Part shown: positions 39,641-48,001 of the stretch, one piece after another
Position numbering within the stretch: the stretch's first letter is position 1
Layout: every line of letters starts with the position of its first letter
Program-made: the position numbers and the translations under genes
The notes under the pieces: model-generated
Seen by the model: only the letters and a program-made list of their open reading frames with translations
Database searches by the model: none
Told to the model about the DNA's origin: nothing
Origin: Rubrivirga sp. SAORIC476
Lineage (GTDB): Bacteria; Bacteroidota; Rhodothermia; Rhodothermales; Rubricoccaceae
Reading direction: 5' to 3'
NCBI RefSeq assembly: GCF_002283555.1
Contig: NZ_MVOI01000006.1
Span: forward strand, 638,040 to 702,039
DNA: 64,000 nt

Positions 39641-39649
39641 CGAAGGATA
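39641..39649 (-). promoter_or_regulatory. Candidate -7 box for sixA (TATCCTTCG)
   Basis: Minus-strand TATCCTTCG, 37 bases before the ATG at 39612, one base longer between TA and TTCG than the other boxes. Confidence 0.25.
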
Positions 39650-39695
39650 GGGGCTCCCAGGGTGGGAGGCGAACCGCACCGCACCTGCGCGGAGC

Positions 39696-40523
39696 TTACG
39701 GGAGGATGCCCGGGACGGTCGTCGTGCCTCCCGAGGGGGGCACCGTCGTGAGGGCCGTCCCGCTGGGGTCGAAGAGGGCCGCGTACGTGAACACGATGAT
39801 GAAGCCGATCACGCCGACGACCAGCGCGACCAGGAACGCGCTGTACGACCGCTGGAGCATCTCGTACTTCTTCTGGAGCACGCTCCCGACGCCGTAGATG
39901 TCCTTCATCATCATCTCGTAGGTCCGGGTCGAGTCCATCACGACCTCTTTGAGCGTGTCGACGAACTGGCTCTCGTTCATGTGGCTGAAGTTGCCGAAGA
40001 AGAGCAGGTTCTTGCGCTTCGTGAGCACTTCCTCGGGCGTGACGACGGTGCTCTGGACGCGCGGCCGGGCGGCGAGCACGGCGAACACGAGCGAGATCAG
40101 GCAGCCCAGCAGGAACAGCGACGTCGGGATCAGGAGCCAGGGGTTCTTCTCGATGCCCGGCGCGATCGACGCGATCATGATGGACACGATCAGGCCGTTG
40201 ATCGAGATCATGATGTTGGCCTTCGCATCGGCCAGCGACGAGAGGTCCATGTTGACCCGGTAGCTGGTCCGGAACAGGGTCTCGATGCCGCGCTTGGTGC
40301 CGAGCTCGGCGAGCGCCTGGTCGGCCGCCGAGACGGCGCCGTCCGACGGGCCGACGGCGGTCATCTCCTTGGTCTTCTTTTTCTTCTTGTGCGGCGCGTC
40401 GTCGGGGGCGACCGGCACGTCGCGCGCCCCGGCCACCTGGCTCATGTCCACGGTGGCGCCCGCGGCAGGCATGCCGTCACCGGCGTCGTCGGCGACGGAA
40501 TCGGGAGTGGGGGAGGGGTCCAT
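39696..40523 (-). CDS. Pycsar-effector-like (DUF5706/PycTM-type) membrane protein
   Basis: 275 residues. Residues 1-65 are polar and look disordered, with a lysine run (HKKKKKTKEM). The conserved core follows: ADAKANIMISINGLIVSIMIASI (transmembrane), PWLLIPTSLFLLGCLISLVFAVLAARPR (transmembrane), then RKNLLFFGNFSHMNESQFVD and a third membrane segment near 230-250 (AFLVALVVGVIGFIIVFTY). I match this from memory to the DUF5706 or Pycsar-effector family, whose characterised members respond to cyclic pyrimidine nucleotides and disrupt membranes during phage infection. No pyrimidine cyclase is nearby, so the role here is uncertain. It follows the phosphoesterase-like/barrel gene by 46 bases on the same strand. 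Confidence 0.78.
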   Translation of the reverse strand: MDPSPTPDSVADDAGDGMPAAGATVDMSQVAGARDVPVAPDDAPHKKKKKTKEMTAVGPSDGAVSAADQALAELGTKRGIETLFRTSYRVNMDLSSLADAKANIMISINGLIVSIMIASIAPGIEKNPWLLIPTSLFLLGCLISLVFAVLAARPRVQSTVVTPEEVLTKRKNLLFFGNFSHMNESQFVDTLKEVVMDSTRTYEMMMKDIYGVGSVLQKKYEMLQRSYSAFLVALVVGVIGFIIVFTYAALFDPSGTALTTVPPSGGTTTVPGILP

Positions 40524-40569
40524 GGGGGAGGCGGAAAGGGGGGCGGCCTGAACGGTCGGGGAGGCGGCG

Positions 40570-43500
40570 TCAGTAGGCGAAGCCGACGCCGAAGGTGAAC
40601 AGCGTCGCCTCGTCGGAGGCGCCGACGGTGAGGTTGACGACGGCGGCGTCGAGGACGCCGATCCACAGGCCGCCGCCGTAACCGAGCTGGAGGTCGTCGC
40701 TGCTGAAAGTCGGGGTCAACTGGAACGGAGTGAGTGGCGGGACGCAGTCGCCGGTGATGCCGCAGTTCACGTACCGGTTGTCCCAGACGCGGCCGGCGTC
40801 GACGAAGCCGAGGGCGCCGACCTGGAGCGGCAGCACGTAGGCGTCGACGTTGAACAGCTTCATCCGCGCCTCGGCCGAGGCCGACGCGGCCGTCCGACCG
40901 GTGAACCGCTCGCGGCGGTACCCGCGGACCGTGCCCGGCCCGCCGAGCACGGCGCCGTCGAAAAACGGGAAGTCGCCGATGCGGTGCTCGGCACCGGCGC
41001 GGAGGGCCAGCGTGAGCTGCGGCGCGAGGCGGACCGGGATGTAGGCGACCGCTTCGCCGCCGACGGTGCCGTACGTGTCGGCGGGGCCGGTCAGCCCGGC
41101 GAAGACCGAGCCTTCGGCCATCACCCGGAGGCCCTGGAAGGGATTCGGGCCGAGCGACGCCGTCGACGCCTCCAGGCGCCCGAAGCCGCCCGCATGCGCC
41201 TGCGCCTCGAACGACGCGTCGGGGAGCTGCGAGAGGGGCGTCGGGCCATCGTCTGGCAGAATCGCGAGCTCGCCTCGCGAGGCGTCCGCGAAGCGGGCCG
41301 TCGGGCCGACGATGAGCCGGAGGCCCTGGCCCAGCGGCGTCCCGAAGCCCGCCCGTGCACGGACCTGCGCGAGGTCCACGCGGGCGAGGTCGCCGGGGAT
41401 GTTCCGCGAGCCGTTGCCGAGGCCGTAGAAGTTGCGCGCGTAGCGCGGCGTCGATGCGAAGGCGTCCACGTCGAGGTCGAACGCGCCGACGGCCTTCTTC
41501 ATCCGCCCCGTGTAGGAGCCCGCGACCCCGCTCGTGGTCGTGGCGTAGTTCACCGAGAGCGTGTGCGTCGCGGCGAACGGGCGGAGCCGGAAGCCAGGCA
41601 CGTTCCACACGGCCGTCGCCCCGATCAGGACGCCGTCGGTGGCGCGGTAGCCCGCGGTGGGGAACAGCTTGCGGTCGCCGAGCACGTGCTCAGTCTCGTC
41701 GTAGCGGTTCACGTCGGGGTCGTCGGAGCGCTGGTCCTCGACGCGGGGGCCGAGGTCGGAGAGGGTGGCGCCGTCGGGCGTGTCGTAGATGGCGACGTGG
41801 CCGGCGGGGGCGATGATCTCGTCGTCGCCGGCCCCCGCGATCACGCGGAGCGCGATCCGGTCCGGCCCCTCGCCGGTCAGGCGGAACACGTCGCGCCCGG
41901 CGAAGCCGTACAGGCGCACCTCCTCGGTCTCCGACGGCAGGAACTCGCGGCGGTAGAGCTCGCGCCCGTCCTCGCCGCCCTTGTACGAGCGGACGGTGAC
42001 GGTGAGCCGCCCGTCGGGGGAACGCACGGCGTCGAAGGCCTCCCGCTCGTCGCTGCCCAGCACGTCGACGGTGTGGGCCTGGAGGTCGTAGTACTCCTGT
42101 GCCATCTCGGCCAGGCGGTCTCGGCGCCCGCGGAGCACGGTCGTCCAGTAGTCTCCCACCTCGGCATAGATGGGCTCCGGAAGGGCGCGGACGGCGCGGT
42201 CGATGGCAGCGTCGGTGAGCGACGCCTGGAGGCTGGAGATGGCGGCCTCCCACTCGGCCGCGTCGAGGGCGTTGAGGAAGCGCCGGTCCTGGTAGAAGCC
42301 GTTCTGCATCAGCCCGCGGACGCTCTTGCTCTGCTCCCCGAGCCCGTTCAGGCGACGGTCGTAGAACTTCTGCAGCGGGTACTGGAGCAGCCCGCCGATG
42401 TCGTAGAGCGCGAAGTCGCGGTCGCGGGCGATGGGGCGGTAGATCTTGCCCTTGGTGGAGTCCTCGCCGGTGAGCGTCGGGTCCAGGTCGCCGGGCTCGA
42501 AGGCCGCCCAGCGCCACTGGTCGGCGTGGCGGTCCCAGTCGGCGATGAACAGGTCGAAGAGGCGCGCCCGGAGGAAGGCCTCCTGGTCGACGCGGTGGTC
42601 CTGGTCCTCGCGCAGGTCCTCGCGGAGGTTGGCCGACGACCCCACGTCGTACATGCCTTCGAAGCCGGGCACGTCCGACATGTCGTCGTCGGGGCGGACC
42701 TCGAAGAGGGCCAGCTTGTCGCCGAACGTCTCGCGGTAGCGCCCGAGGCGGGGGTCGTCGGGGATGTAGACGATCTCGGGCGACGGCTGGGCGACGCCTG
42801 CGGCGCGGGCCAGCGGCGCGGCCACGAGCGAGGCGTACGGGTTCATGGCCGCGCGGAGCTCCAGCACGAGGTCGCCCACGAGGCCGTCGCGGAGTTCGTA
42901 GGGCACCTGGGAGAGGCCGCTCTTCTCCAGCAGGCGGAGGCCGTACTCGTGGCCGTCGCCGCCGAGCAGGCGGAGGGAGGTCGTCTGCTGGCCACCGCCC
43001 ATCTTGACCGGCTCCAGCCCGCCGAACTCGGTGCCGAGGTCGATGGTGCGGAACGCGACTGGCGTCTTCCAGGAGTCGCGGTAGTTGCGGCCCAAGAGGG
43101 CGCGCGTCAGGCGGTCGTTCTGGAACCGGTCCGTCTGGAAGTCCTCATCGGCGGCGCGGGTCACGACGGCGTCGGTGTCCGGCAGATCGGCCGGGTCGAT
43201 GGCGTCGGGCAGGCGGTCCGGCACGAGTTCGGCGTTGGGGCCGGAGATCTCGGCGCGGAAGACGACCTGCGGCGTGCCCGCGCCATCCACCTCGACGGTC
43301 TCGGTCCAGAGGCGGCCGTCGGCGAAGTAGACGAGGCGCTGGTAGCCGGGCTGGGACGACACGTACTGCGCGCCGCCCGCGCCCGCCCGCGCCGTCTCGC
43401 CGCCGCCCGTGCCGGACACGAGGTGGGTCTGCGCCCGGAGCGTGTTGATGACATCGTCGTAGGTCTGGAGGATGCGGTCATGCGAAGCCGCCCAGACGAG

Positions 43501-44328
43501 GCCGTTGTGGAGGCCCGCCACGCGCCCGAGCGAGGTCCGCAGCGCGCGGTAGCGAGGCGAGGCGAGGTCCTGCGCGCTGAAGCCGACCGTCCGCGCCGCG
43601 AGGCCCGTGAGCGGGTCGCCGCGGAAGCCGCCATAGGGCCCGCGCGAGATGAGCGGGTGGTGAGCCAGCACCACGATCCGGTCGTCGTCGCGGTCGAGCA
43701 CGATCTGCTCCAGGACGCGCGTCACGTCGCCCGGCGTGCGGATGTCCTGGTCTTCCGCCTCGCCGTCGGGCCGGTCGGCCGCGTCGACGAGCCACCACGC
43801 GGTGTCGAGGGCGATCAGCCGGAGGCCCTCCGCGGGCGACGACTCGCGCGGGCCGCCCGCCTGGTCTCCCGGCGTCAGCACGTCGGTGTCGAAGGCGTCG
43901 TCCAGAATGTCTTCGAGGCGCTTGAGGCCGTCCTCGCCCTGGCGCCAGTCTCGGTCGCCGGGGACCACGATCACATCCCCCTGCACGCCGTCGAGCGCGG
44001 CGATGAGGGCGCGCACAGGCGCCTCGGCTGCGGCGCGGGCCGGGTCGTCGTCGGCCGGGATGCCGTCGGCGGTCACGTCGCCCAGGAGGGCGATGGTGGC
44101 GTTCTCGCCCGCGGCGCGGGCGTCGGTGGCGAAGGCGCGCAGGACGGCCTCGGAGCCACCGTCGGCGAGGTCGCCGGTGTTGCCGGTCAGGAACACGCGG
44201 TGCGCGATCTCACCGCCGGGCAGCGGCGGCACGGGCTCGGCCCGGCGCTCAGGGGCGACGTAGGTGGCGGTCGTCGCACACCCGCCGACGAGGGCGAGGA
44301 GCGTGAGGAGAGGAAGCAGTCGGCGCAT
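40570..44328 (-). CDS. Giant envelope protein: metallophosphoesterase-like, kinase-like middle and C-terminal beta-barrel
   Basis: 1252 residues. The lipoprotein signal MRRLLPLLTLLALVGGC has its Cys at residue 17. Residues 42-300 follow the calcineurin-like phosphoesterase order, but several metal-binding positions look altered: GNTGD (49-53), GDVTADG (83-89), GDRDW (124-128) where GNHDW is usual, HHPLIS (223-228), SHDR (282-285) where GHDH is usual. Residues 430-700 contain KMGGGQQTTSLRL, then DWDRHADQW (597-605) and ARDRD (634-638), recalling CotH/HipA-like kinase folds. From about 860 to the end lies an outer-membrane barrel of the BamA/TamA surface-antigen type (GPGTVRGYRRERF, terminal FTFGVGFAY). 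It is probably anchored in the outer membrane. Confidence 0.82.
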   Translation of the reverse strand: MRRLLPLLTLLALVGGCATTATYVAPERRAEPVPPLPGGEIAHRVFLTGNTGDLADGGSEAVLRAFATDARAAGENATIALLGDVTADGIPADDDPARAAAEAPVRALIAALDGVQGDVIVVPGDRDWRQGEDGLKRLEDILDDAFDTDVLTPGDQAGGPRESSPAEGLRLIALDTAWWLVDAADRPDGEAEDQDIRTPGDVTRVLEQIVLDRDDDRIVVLAHHPLISRGPYGGFRGDPLTGLAARTVGFSAQDLASPRYRALRTSLGRVAGLHNGLVWAASHDRILQTYDDVINTLRAQTHLVSGTGGGETARAGAGGAQYVSSQPGYQRLVYFADGRLWTETVEVDGAGTPQVVFRAEISGPNAELVPDRLPDAIDPADLPDTDAVVTRAADEDFQTDRFQNDRLTRALLGRNYRDSWKTPVAFRTIDLGTEFGGLEPVKMGGGQQTTSLRLLGGDGHEYGLRLLEKSGLSQVPYELRDGLVGDLVLELRAAMNPYASLVAAPLARAAGVAQPSPEIVYIPDDPRLGRYRETFGDKLALFEVRPDDDMSDVPGFEGMYDVGSSANLREDLREDQDHRVDQEAFLRARLFDLFIADWDRHADQWRWAAFEPGDLDPTLTGEDSTKGKIYRPIARDRDFALYDIGGLLQYPLQKFYDRRLNGLGEQSKSVRGLMQNGFYQDRRFLNALDAAEWEAAISSLQASLTDAAIDRAVRALPEPIYAEVGDYWTTVLRGRRDRLAEMAQEYYDLQAHTVDVLGSDEREAFDAVRSPDGRLTVTVRSYKGGEDGRELYRREFLPSETEEVRLYGFAGRDVFRLTGEGPDRIALRVIAGAGDDEIIAPAGHVAIYDTPDGATLSDLGPRVEDQRSDDPDVNRYDETEHVLGDRKLFPTAGYRATDGVLIGATAVWNVPGFRLRPFAATHTLSVNYATTTSGVAGSYTGRMKKAVGAFDLDVDAFASTPRYARNFYGLGNGSRNIPGDLARVDLAQVRARAGFGTPLGQGLRLIVGPTARFADASRGELAILPDDGPTPLSQLPDASFEAQAHAGGFGRLEASTASLGPNPFQGLRVMAEGSVFAGLTGPADTYGTVGGEAVAYIPVRLAPQLTLALRAGAEHRIGDFPFFDGAVLGGPGTVRGYRRERFTGRTAASASAEARMKLFNVDAYVLPLQVGALGFVDAGRVWDNRYVNCGITGDCVPPLTPFQLTPTFSSDDLQLGYGGGLWIGVLDAAVVNLTVGASDEATLFTFGVGFAY

Positions 44329-44333
44329 GCAGC

Positions 44334-45161
44334 CTAGCGGGTGGGAGCGAAGCGGAGGAGAGTGCCGGGACCGGTGGTCCCCTCACTGGAGATGTACAGC
44401 GTGCCGTCGGCCGCGAAGGCGATGCCCTCGGGCTGGGGCGCGGCGTCGAGGTGGAGGTCGGCGACGCCGAGCAGCGTGCCGTCGGGGTCGAGAACGGCGA
44501 TGGCGCGGCGAACGGACGAGAGCACGTAGATCTGCCCCGTCGCCGGGTGAATCGCGAGCGCGGACGGCCGGAAGCGAAGGTCGGTGTCGACGGCGGCCTG
44601 GTCGAGGAGGTAGACCGGCCGCTCGGCCATCGTCTCGGTGGCGAGGTCGAAGGCGTAGATCGCGCGGACGTCGTCGAGGTCGTGGCCGGGCCACTCCTTG
44701 CAAGCGACGAGGAGGCGGTGATTGGCCGCATCGTAGGCCAGCCCCTCGGTGTCGTTGCGGCTCTTGAGCGGCGTCTCGACCTTGCGGGCGGTGGGGGTGC
44801 CGGTCGAGTCGCGGGCCAGGCGGAACAGGTCGCCGTCGCTGCGGAGCGCCCAGACGGCGTCGCCTGCCAGTTCGAGTCCCTCGAAGTCGCCGGCGCCGTC
44901 GAACACGAGCCGGTCGACGACGGCACCGGTCGCGGGGTGGATCTCGTAGAGCGTCCCGGTCTCGTCCTGGAGGGTGCCCAGCCGGCCGCTCGGGAGGACC
45001 GTCAGCGCGGATGTTTCCGTCAGCTCGCCCGACAGAGCGATCACGGCGTCGGGCGCGTCGAGGCGGTAGGGGAGGACGTCGGGCTGCTCGGGCCCTGGCG
45101 CAGTGCGGGTGGCGTCGGCGCAGGATCCGAGAGCGAGGAGGGCGAACAGAACGAAGCGCAT
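44334..45161 (-). CDS. SdiA-regulated-family beta-propeller lipoprotein
   Basis: 275 residues. The lipoprotein-like signal MRFVLFALLALGSC has its lipobox Cys at residue 14. Repeated propeller blades are visible: SALTVLPSGRLGTLQDETGTLYEIHPATG, DFEGLELAGDAVWALRSDGDLFRL, NDTEGLAYDAANHRLLVACKE, RPSALAIHPATGQIYVLSS and QPEGIAFAADGTLYISSEG. This pattern and length match the SdiA-regulated family of periplasmic proteins, whose function is unknown. It lies 5 bases upstream of the 1252-residue gene, so the two are almost certainly cotranscribed. It is divergent from yebC, with a 234-base gap that shows no other gene. Confidence 0.85.
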   Translation of the reverse strand: MRFVLFALLALGSCADATRTAPGPEQPDVLPYRLDAPDAVIALSGELTETSALTVLPSGRLGTLQDETGTLYEIHPATGAVVDRLVFDGAGDFEGLELAGDAVWALRSDGDLFRLARDSTGTPTARKVETPLKSRNDTEGLAYDAANHRLLVACKEWPGHDLDDVRAIYAFDLATETMAERPVYLLDQAAVDTDLRFRPSALAIHPATGQIYVLSSVRRAIAVLDPDGTLLGVADLHLDAAPQPEGIAFAADGTLYISSEGTTGPGTLLRFAPTR

Positions 45162-45360
45162 AGACAGTCGTGAACGCGAGGAGACTCCGACGGTTCATCC
45201 GGCCCTGTGCGGGGGCGTGGAATTCGCCCTCCGACTCTCCCGGCAGTGGACGCGTCTCTGCGTGCTCGTGTCTCTCCAGTCTCCGATCCCGACGGTTCGC
45301 GAGGCAGAAAAGGGGAACGCGTGGCGCGCGCTGCGGCTCGGGAGCAGTGCGGGCGCTCCG

Positions 45361-45369
45361 TACCTTCGG
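45361..45369 (+). promoter_or_regulatory. Candidate -7 box for yebC (TACCTTCGG)
   Basis: TACCTTCGG lies 35 bases before the yebC ATG. The same GTACCTTCG string occurs before kgd at 52275. Confidence 0.4.
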
Positions 45370-45395
45370 AGCACCGACACTCAGCAGCATTCGAC

Positions 45396-46175
45396 ATGGC
45401 AGGCCACAACAAATGGTCGAAGATCAAGCGCAAGAAGGGCGCCGCGGACGCGAAGCGCTCCAAGGTCTGGGCCCGCATCACGCGTGACATCATGATCGCG
45501 GCGCGGGACGGCGGCGGCTCGCCCGACATGAACGCCCGGCTGGCGCTCGCGGTCGACCAGGCGAAGGCGGCCAACATGCCCAAGGACAACATCGAGCGGG
45601 CCATCAAGCGCGGCACCGGCGAGATCGAGGGGGCCGACTACGAGGAGGGCACCTACGAGGGCTACGCCTCCAACGGCATCGCGGTCTTCGTCGAGACGCT
45701 CACCGACAACACCAACCGCACCGTTGCCGACCTCCGGAGCCTCTTCTCGAAGGCGGGCGGTAACCTCGGGACCTCGGGCTCGGTCGCGTTCCTGTTCGAC
45801 CAGAAGGCGGTCTTCGAGATTCCCGTCCGCGCCGACGAGGGCGACGCGCCGGTCACCGAGGACGATGTGTTCCTCCTCGTCGCCGAGGCAGGCGCCGAGG
45901 ACCTTCGCCGCGATGAGGGCGAGGAGGGAGCGGTGTTCGTGGTCGAGGCGCCCGTGGAGGCCTTCGGTGACGTGCAGGCGGCGCTCGCCGAGGCGGGCAT
46001 CGAGACCTCCGAGGCGGGCCTGGTCCGCATCCCCACCACGACCACGGCGCTCGATCCGTCGGACGCCGCCAAGGTCCTCCGCCTCCTCGACCAACTGGAC
46101 GACCATCAGGACATCCAGGCGGTCTACTCGACGCTCCAGGTCGACGACGCCGCACTGGCCGCCTACGAGGGGTAG
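45396..46175 (+). CDS. yebC: YebC/PmpR-family translation-associated or regulatory protein
   Basis: 259 residues from the ATG at 45396, giving the invariant start MAGHNKWSKIKRKKGAAD. The rest follows the family closely: IMIAARDGGGSPDMNARL, MPKDNIERAIKRGTGE, YEGYASNGIAVFVETLTDN, GNLGTSGSVAFLF and the final LLDQLDDHQDIQAVYSTL. YebC proteins were long annotated as DNA-binding regulators; recent work links some members to resolving ribosome stalling at proline-rich sequences. It precedes ruvC by 57 bases, a neighbour pair common in bacteria. Confidence 0.96.
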   Translation: MAGHNKWSKIKRKKGAADAKRSKVWARITRDIMIAARDGGGSPDMNARLALAVDQAKAANMPKDNIERAIKRGTGEIEGADYEEGTYEGYASNGIAVFVETLTDNTNRTVADLRSLFSKAGGNLGTSGSVAFLFDQKAVFEIPVRADEGDAPVTEDDVFLLVAEAGAEDLRRDEGEEGAVFVVEAPVEAFGDVQAALAEAGIETSEAGLVRIPTTTTALDPSDAAKVLRLLDQLDDHQDIQAVYSTLQVDDAALAAYEG

Positions 46176-46232
46176 CGGGCGCGAGGCGTTCGCCTCATGT
46201 CCCACGTCTCGTGCCTCTTGCCCCTCTCCTCC

Positions 46233-46769
46233 ATGATCGTCCTCGGCATCGACCCCGGCACACGCACGGCGGGCTTCGGCGTGATCGAGATCGAGAACCG
46301 CAACGAGCGAGCGCTCGACTTCGGCACCATCGACCTGCCGGACGGCATGGACCACACACTCCGGCTGCGGACCATCTACGACCGCATCCTCGAGTTGGTG
46401 GACCGCCACCTGCCCGACGAGGTGGCCGTCGAGGTGCCGTTCCTGGGCCAGAACGTCCAGTCGCTCCGCAAGCTCGTCCGCGTGGAAGCGACGGTGATGC
46501 TGGCCGCGATGCACCGCGAACTGCCGGTCGCGCAGTACGCGCCGGCGGAGGTCAAGAAGGCGGTCACGGGCAAGGGGCGGGCGGCCAAGGAGCAGGTCGC
46601 GTTCATGGTCCGCGCGATCCTCACGCTGGAGGACTCCGGCGCGCTTGACGCCTCGGACGCGCTGGCGGTCGCCCTCTGCCACGCCCGCCGCGCGACGAGT
46701 GGGGCCGCCTCGGGAGCGCCGAAGGACTGGGCGGCGTTCATCAAGGCGAACCCCGGCCGCGTGCGCTGA
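46233..46769 (+). CDS. ruvC: Crossover junction endodeoxyribonuclease RuvC
   Basis: 178 residues from the ATG at 46233 (MIVLGIDPGT); an in-frame ATG at 46197 would add residues foreign to the family. Catalytic acids are visible: Asp7, Glu67 (VAVEVPF), Asp139 and Asp142 (LDASDALAVALCHA). The DNA-binding segment KKAVTGKGRAAKEQV is conserved. It resolves Holliday junctions with RuvAB, which are not in this window. It lies between yebC and a DinB-family gene, all rightward, so they probably form one transcript. Confidence 0.96.
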   Translation: MIVLGIDPGTRTAGFGVIEIENRNERALDFGTIDLPDGMDHTLRLRTIYDRILELVDRHLPDEVAVEVPFLGQNVQSLRKLVRVEATVMLAAMHRELPVAQYAPAEVKKAVTGKGRAAKEQVAFMVRAILTLEDSGALDASDALAVALCHARRATSGAASGAPKDWAAFIKANPGRVR

Positions 46770-46773
46770 CGCC

Positions 46774-47304
46774 GTGTCGCAGATCCCCTTCCGCCTCGAC
46801 GCCGTCGTGGCCGCCCTCGCCCGCACGCCCGCCGTCCTCGACGCACTGCTGAGGACGCTCCCCGACGAGTGGGTCGACGGCACCGAGGGGCCGGGCACGT
46901 GGAGCCCGCGGCAGGTCGTCGCCCACCTCGTCGATGGCGAACGGGTCGACTGGACGGTTCGCGCGAGAGCGATCCTGGCGAAGGAGACGCCGACCTTCGC
47001 GCCGTACGACATCGGCGGCTCGGTCGAGCAGGCGACAGACCGCCCGCTGACGGCGTGGCTCGACGCCTTCGCGGACGCGCGCGCCGAAAACCTCGCGTGG
47101 CTCCGGTCCGCCCACCTCACCGAGGTGGACCTGGAGCGGACGGGCATCCACCCGACGTTCGGCCTCGTCACGCTGCGGCAACTGCTGGCGACGTGGGTCG
47201 TGCACGACCACGGGCACATCGTCCAGATCGCACGGACGCTGGCCCGGCAGTCCCGCGACGAGGTCGGGCCGTGGACCGCGTTCCTGTCCGTGTTCGACGG
47301 GTAG
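46774..47304 (+). CDS. DinB-family putative metal-dependent hydrolase
   Basis: 176 residues from the GTG at 46774, 4 bases after the ruvC stop. The DinB/DUF664 four-helix pattern is clear: WSPRQVVAHLVDGERVDW (first metal His in VAHL), then RQLLATWVVHDHGHIVQIARTL with the HDHGH cluster. Members bind a metal through three His; several are thiol S-transferases. Substrate unknown. The final TAG overlaps a TAGCGCTA palindrome that also supplies the stop of the convergent gene at 47307. Confidence 0.88.
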   Translation: MSQIPFRLDAVVAALARTPAVLDALLRTLPDEWVDGTEGPGTWSPRQVVAHLVDGERVDWTVRARAILAKETPTFAPYDIGGSVEQATDRPLTAWLDAFADARAENLAWLRSAHLTEVDLERTGIHPTFGLVTLRQLLATWVVHDHGHIVQIARTLARQSRDEVGPWTAFLSVFDG

Positions 47305-47306
47305 CG

Positions 47307-47588
47307 CTACGCAGCGCCGAGCCCTCGCTCTTCGTCGCGCACGCGGACGACGTCGGCCACCTCGGTCGGGTCGAGGGTCCGGTTGCTGAGCGCCACGGCC
47401 AGCTCGGCGACCTGCTGCGGCTTCTGTGGCGCCTGACTCCACTCCGGGTGGGAGTTCTCGATGAGCGCGACCAGAATGCGGACGTAGGGGAAGCGCTCCT
47501 CGGCGGAGGGCAACGCGCCCGTCGCCTCGGCGAAGAGCTGGGCGTTGCGGCCGACCTGGCGGTCGAGAATGCGGCGGTCGTAGACCAT
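47307..47588 (-). CDS. Small hypothetical protein
   Basis: 93 residues, MVYDRRILDRQVGRNAQLFAEATG at the start, then RFPYVRILVALIENSHPEWSQ. It is helical, soluble and mildly charged, without signal peptide or Cys. The ATG is preceded by CCTCCCCTCTCC, the pyrimidine-rich leader usual here. It lies in convergent orientation to the DinB gene (2 bases between stops) and divergent to the gene at 47680. I do not recognise the family. Confidence 0.6.
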   Translation of the reverse strand: MVYDRRILDRQVGRNAQLFAEATGALPSAEERFPYVRILVALIENSHPEWSQAPQKPQQVAELAVALSNRTLDPTEVADVVRVRDEERGLGAA

Positions 47589-47679
47589 GGAGAGGGGAGG
47601 GGAGAGGGGACCCCGAGAGGAGCGACCCCTATACTACCGTGCGCCGTCGGCAGTTCGGTGGCGCCCCGATCGGACTTCG

Positions 47680-47973
47680 ATGCCTGCCCCGACCGCCCCC
47701 TCGCTCCCGAACCCGCGCCCGCCGTACCGGCTGGAGCTGCTGCCGGTTGTGCCGCCGTTCTTCAAGCGCGCCCGGGCGTCCGAGGTCCAGACCGGCGAAC
47801 TGGTGTACTACGGACCCGCGCCCGCCTTCTACGGCATCGGCGAGGTGGTCAGCCAGACCGAGAAGCACGTCCTCGTCGACTTCCGGGGCACCGGCCAGCT
47901 GGGCGTCCACCAGGAGACGCTGGCACCGCAGTACGTGCTCCCCATCCCCGACGACCGGGTAGGCCTGATCTGA
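47680..47973 (+). CDS. Small hypothetical protein
   Basis: 97 residues from the ATG at 47680 (MPAPTAPSLPNPRPPYRLELLPVVPPFF). The second half looks like a small beta-barrel of SH3 or CarD-like type (ELVYYGPAPAFYGIGEVVSQTEKHVLVDFRGTGQLGVHQETL). That resemblance is only by pattern. Cytoplasmic by appearance. It converges on the lipoprotein gene at 48002. Confidence 0.6.
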   Translation: MPAPTAPSLPNPRPPYRLELLPVVPPFFKRARASEVQTGELVYYGPAPAFYGIGEVVSQTEKHVLVDFRGTGQLGVHQETLAPQYVLPIPDDRVGLI

Positions 47974-48001
47974 GCGCGCGAGGGGGAGTCGGCTCGGCGC
48001 C

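Noticed and set aside
40984-44337. 1117-codon + strand open frame across the giant envelope gene
   Set aside because: Shadow frame with Arg/Val/Gly bias and no recognisable domain.
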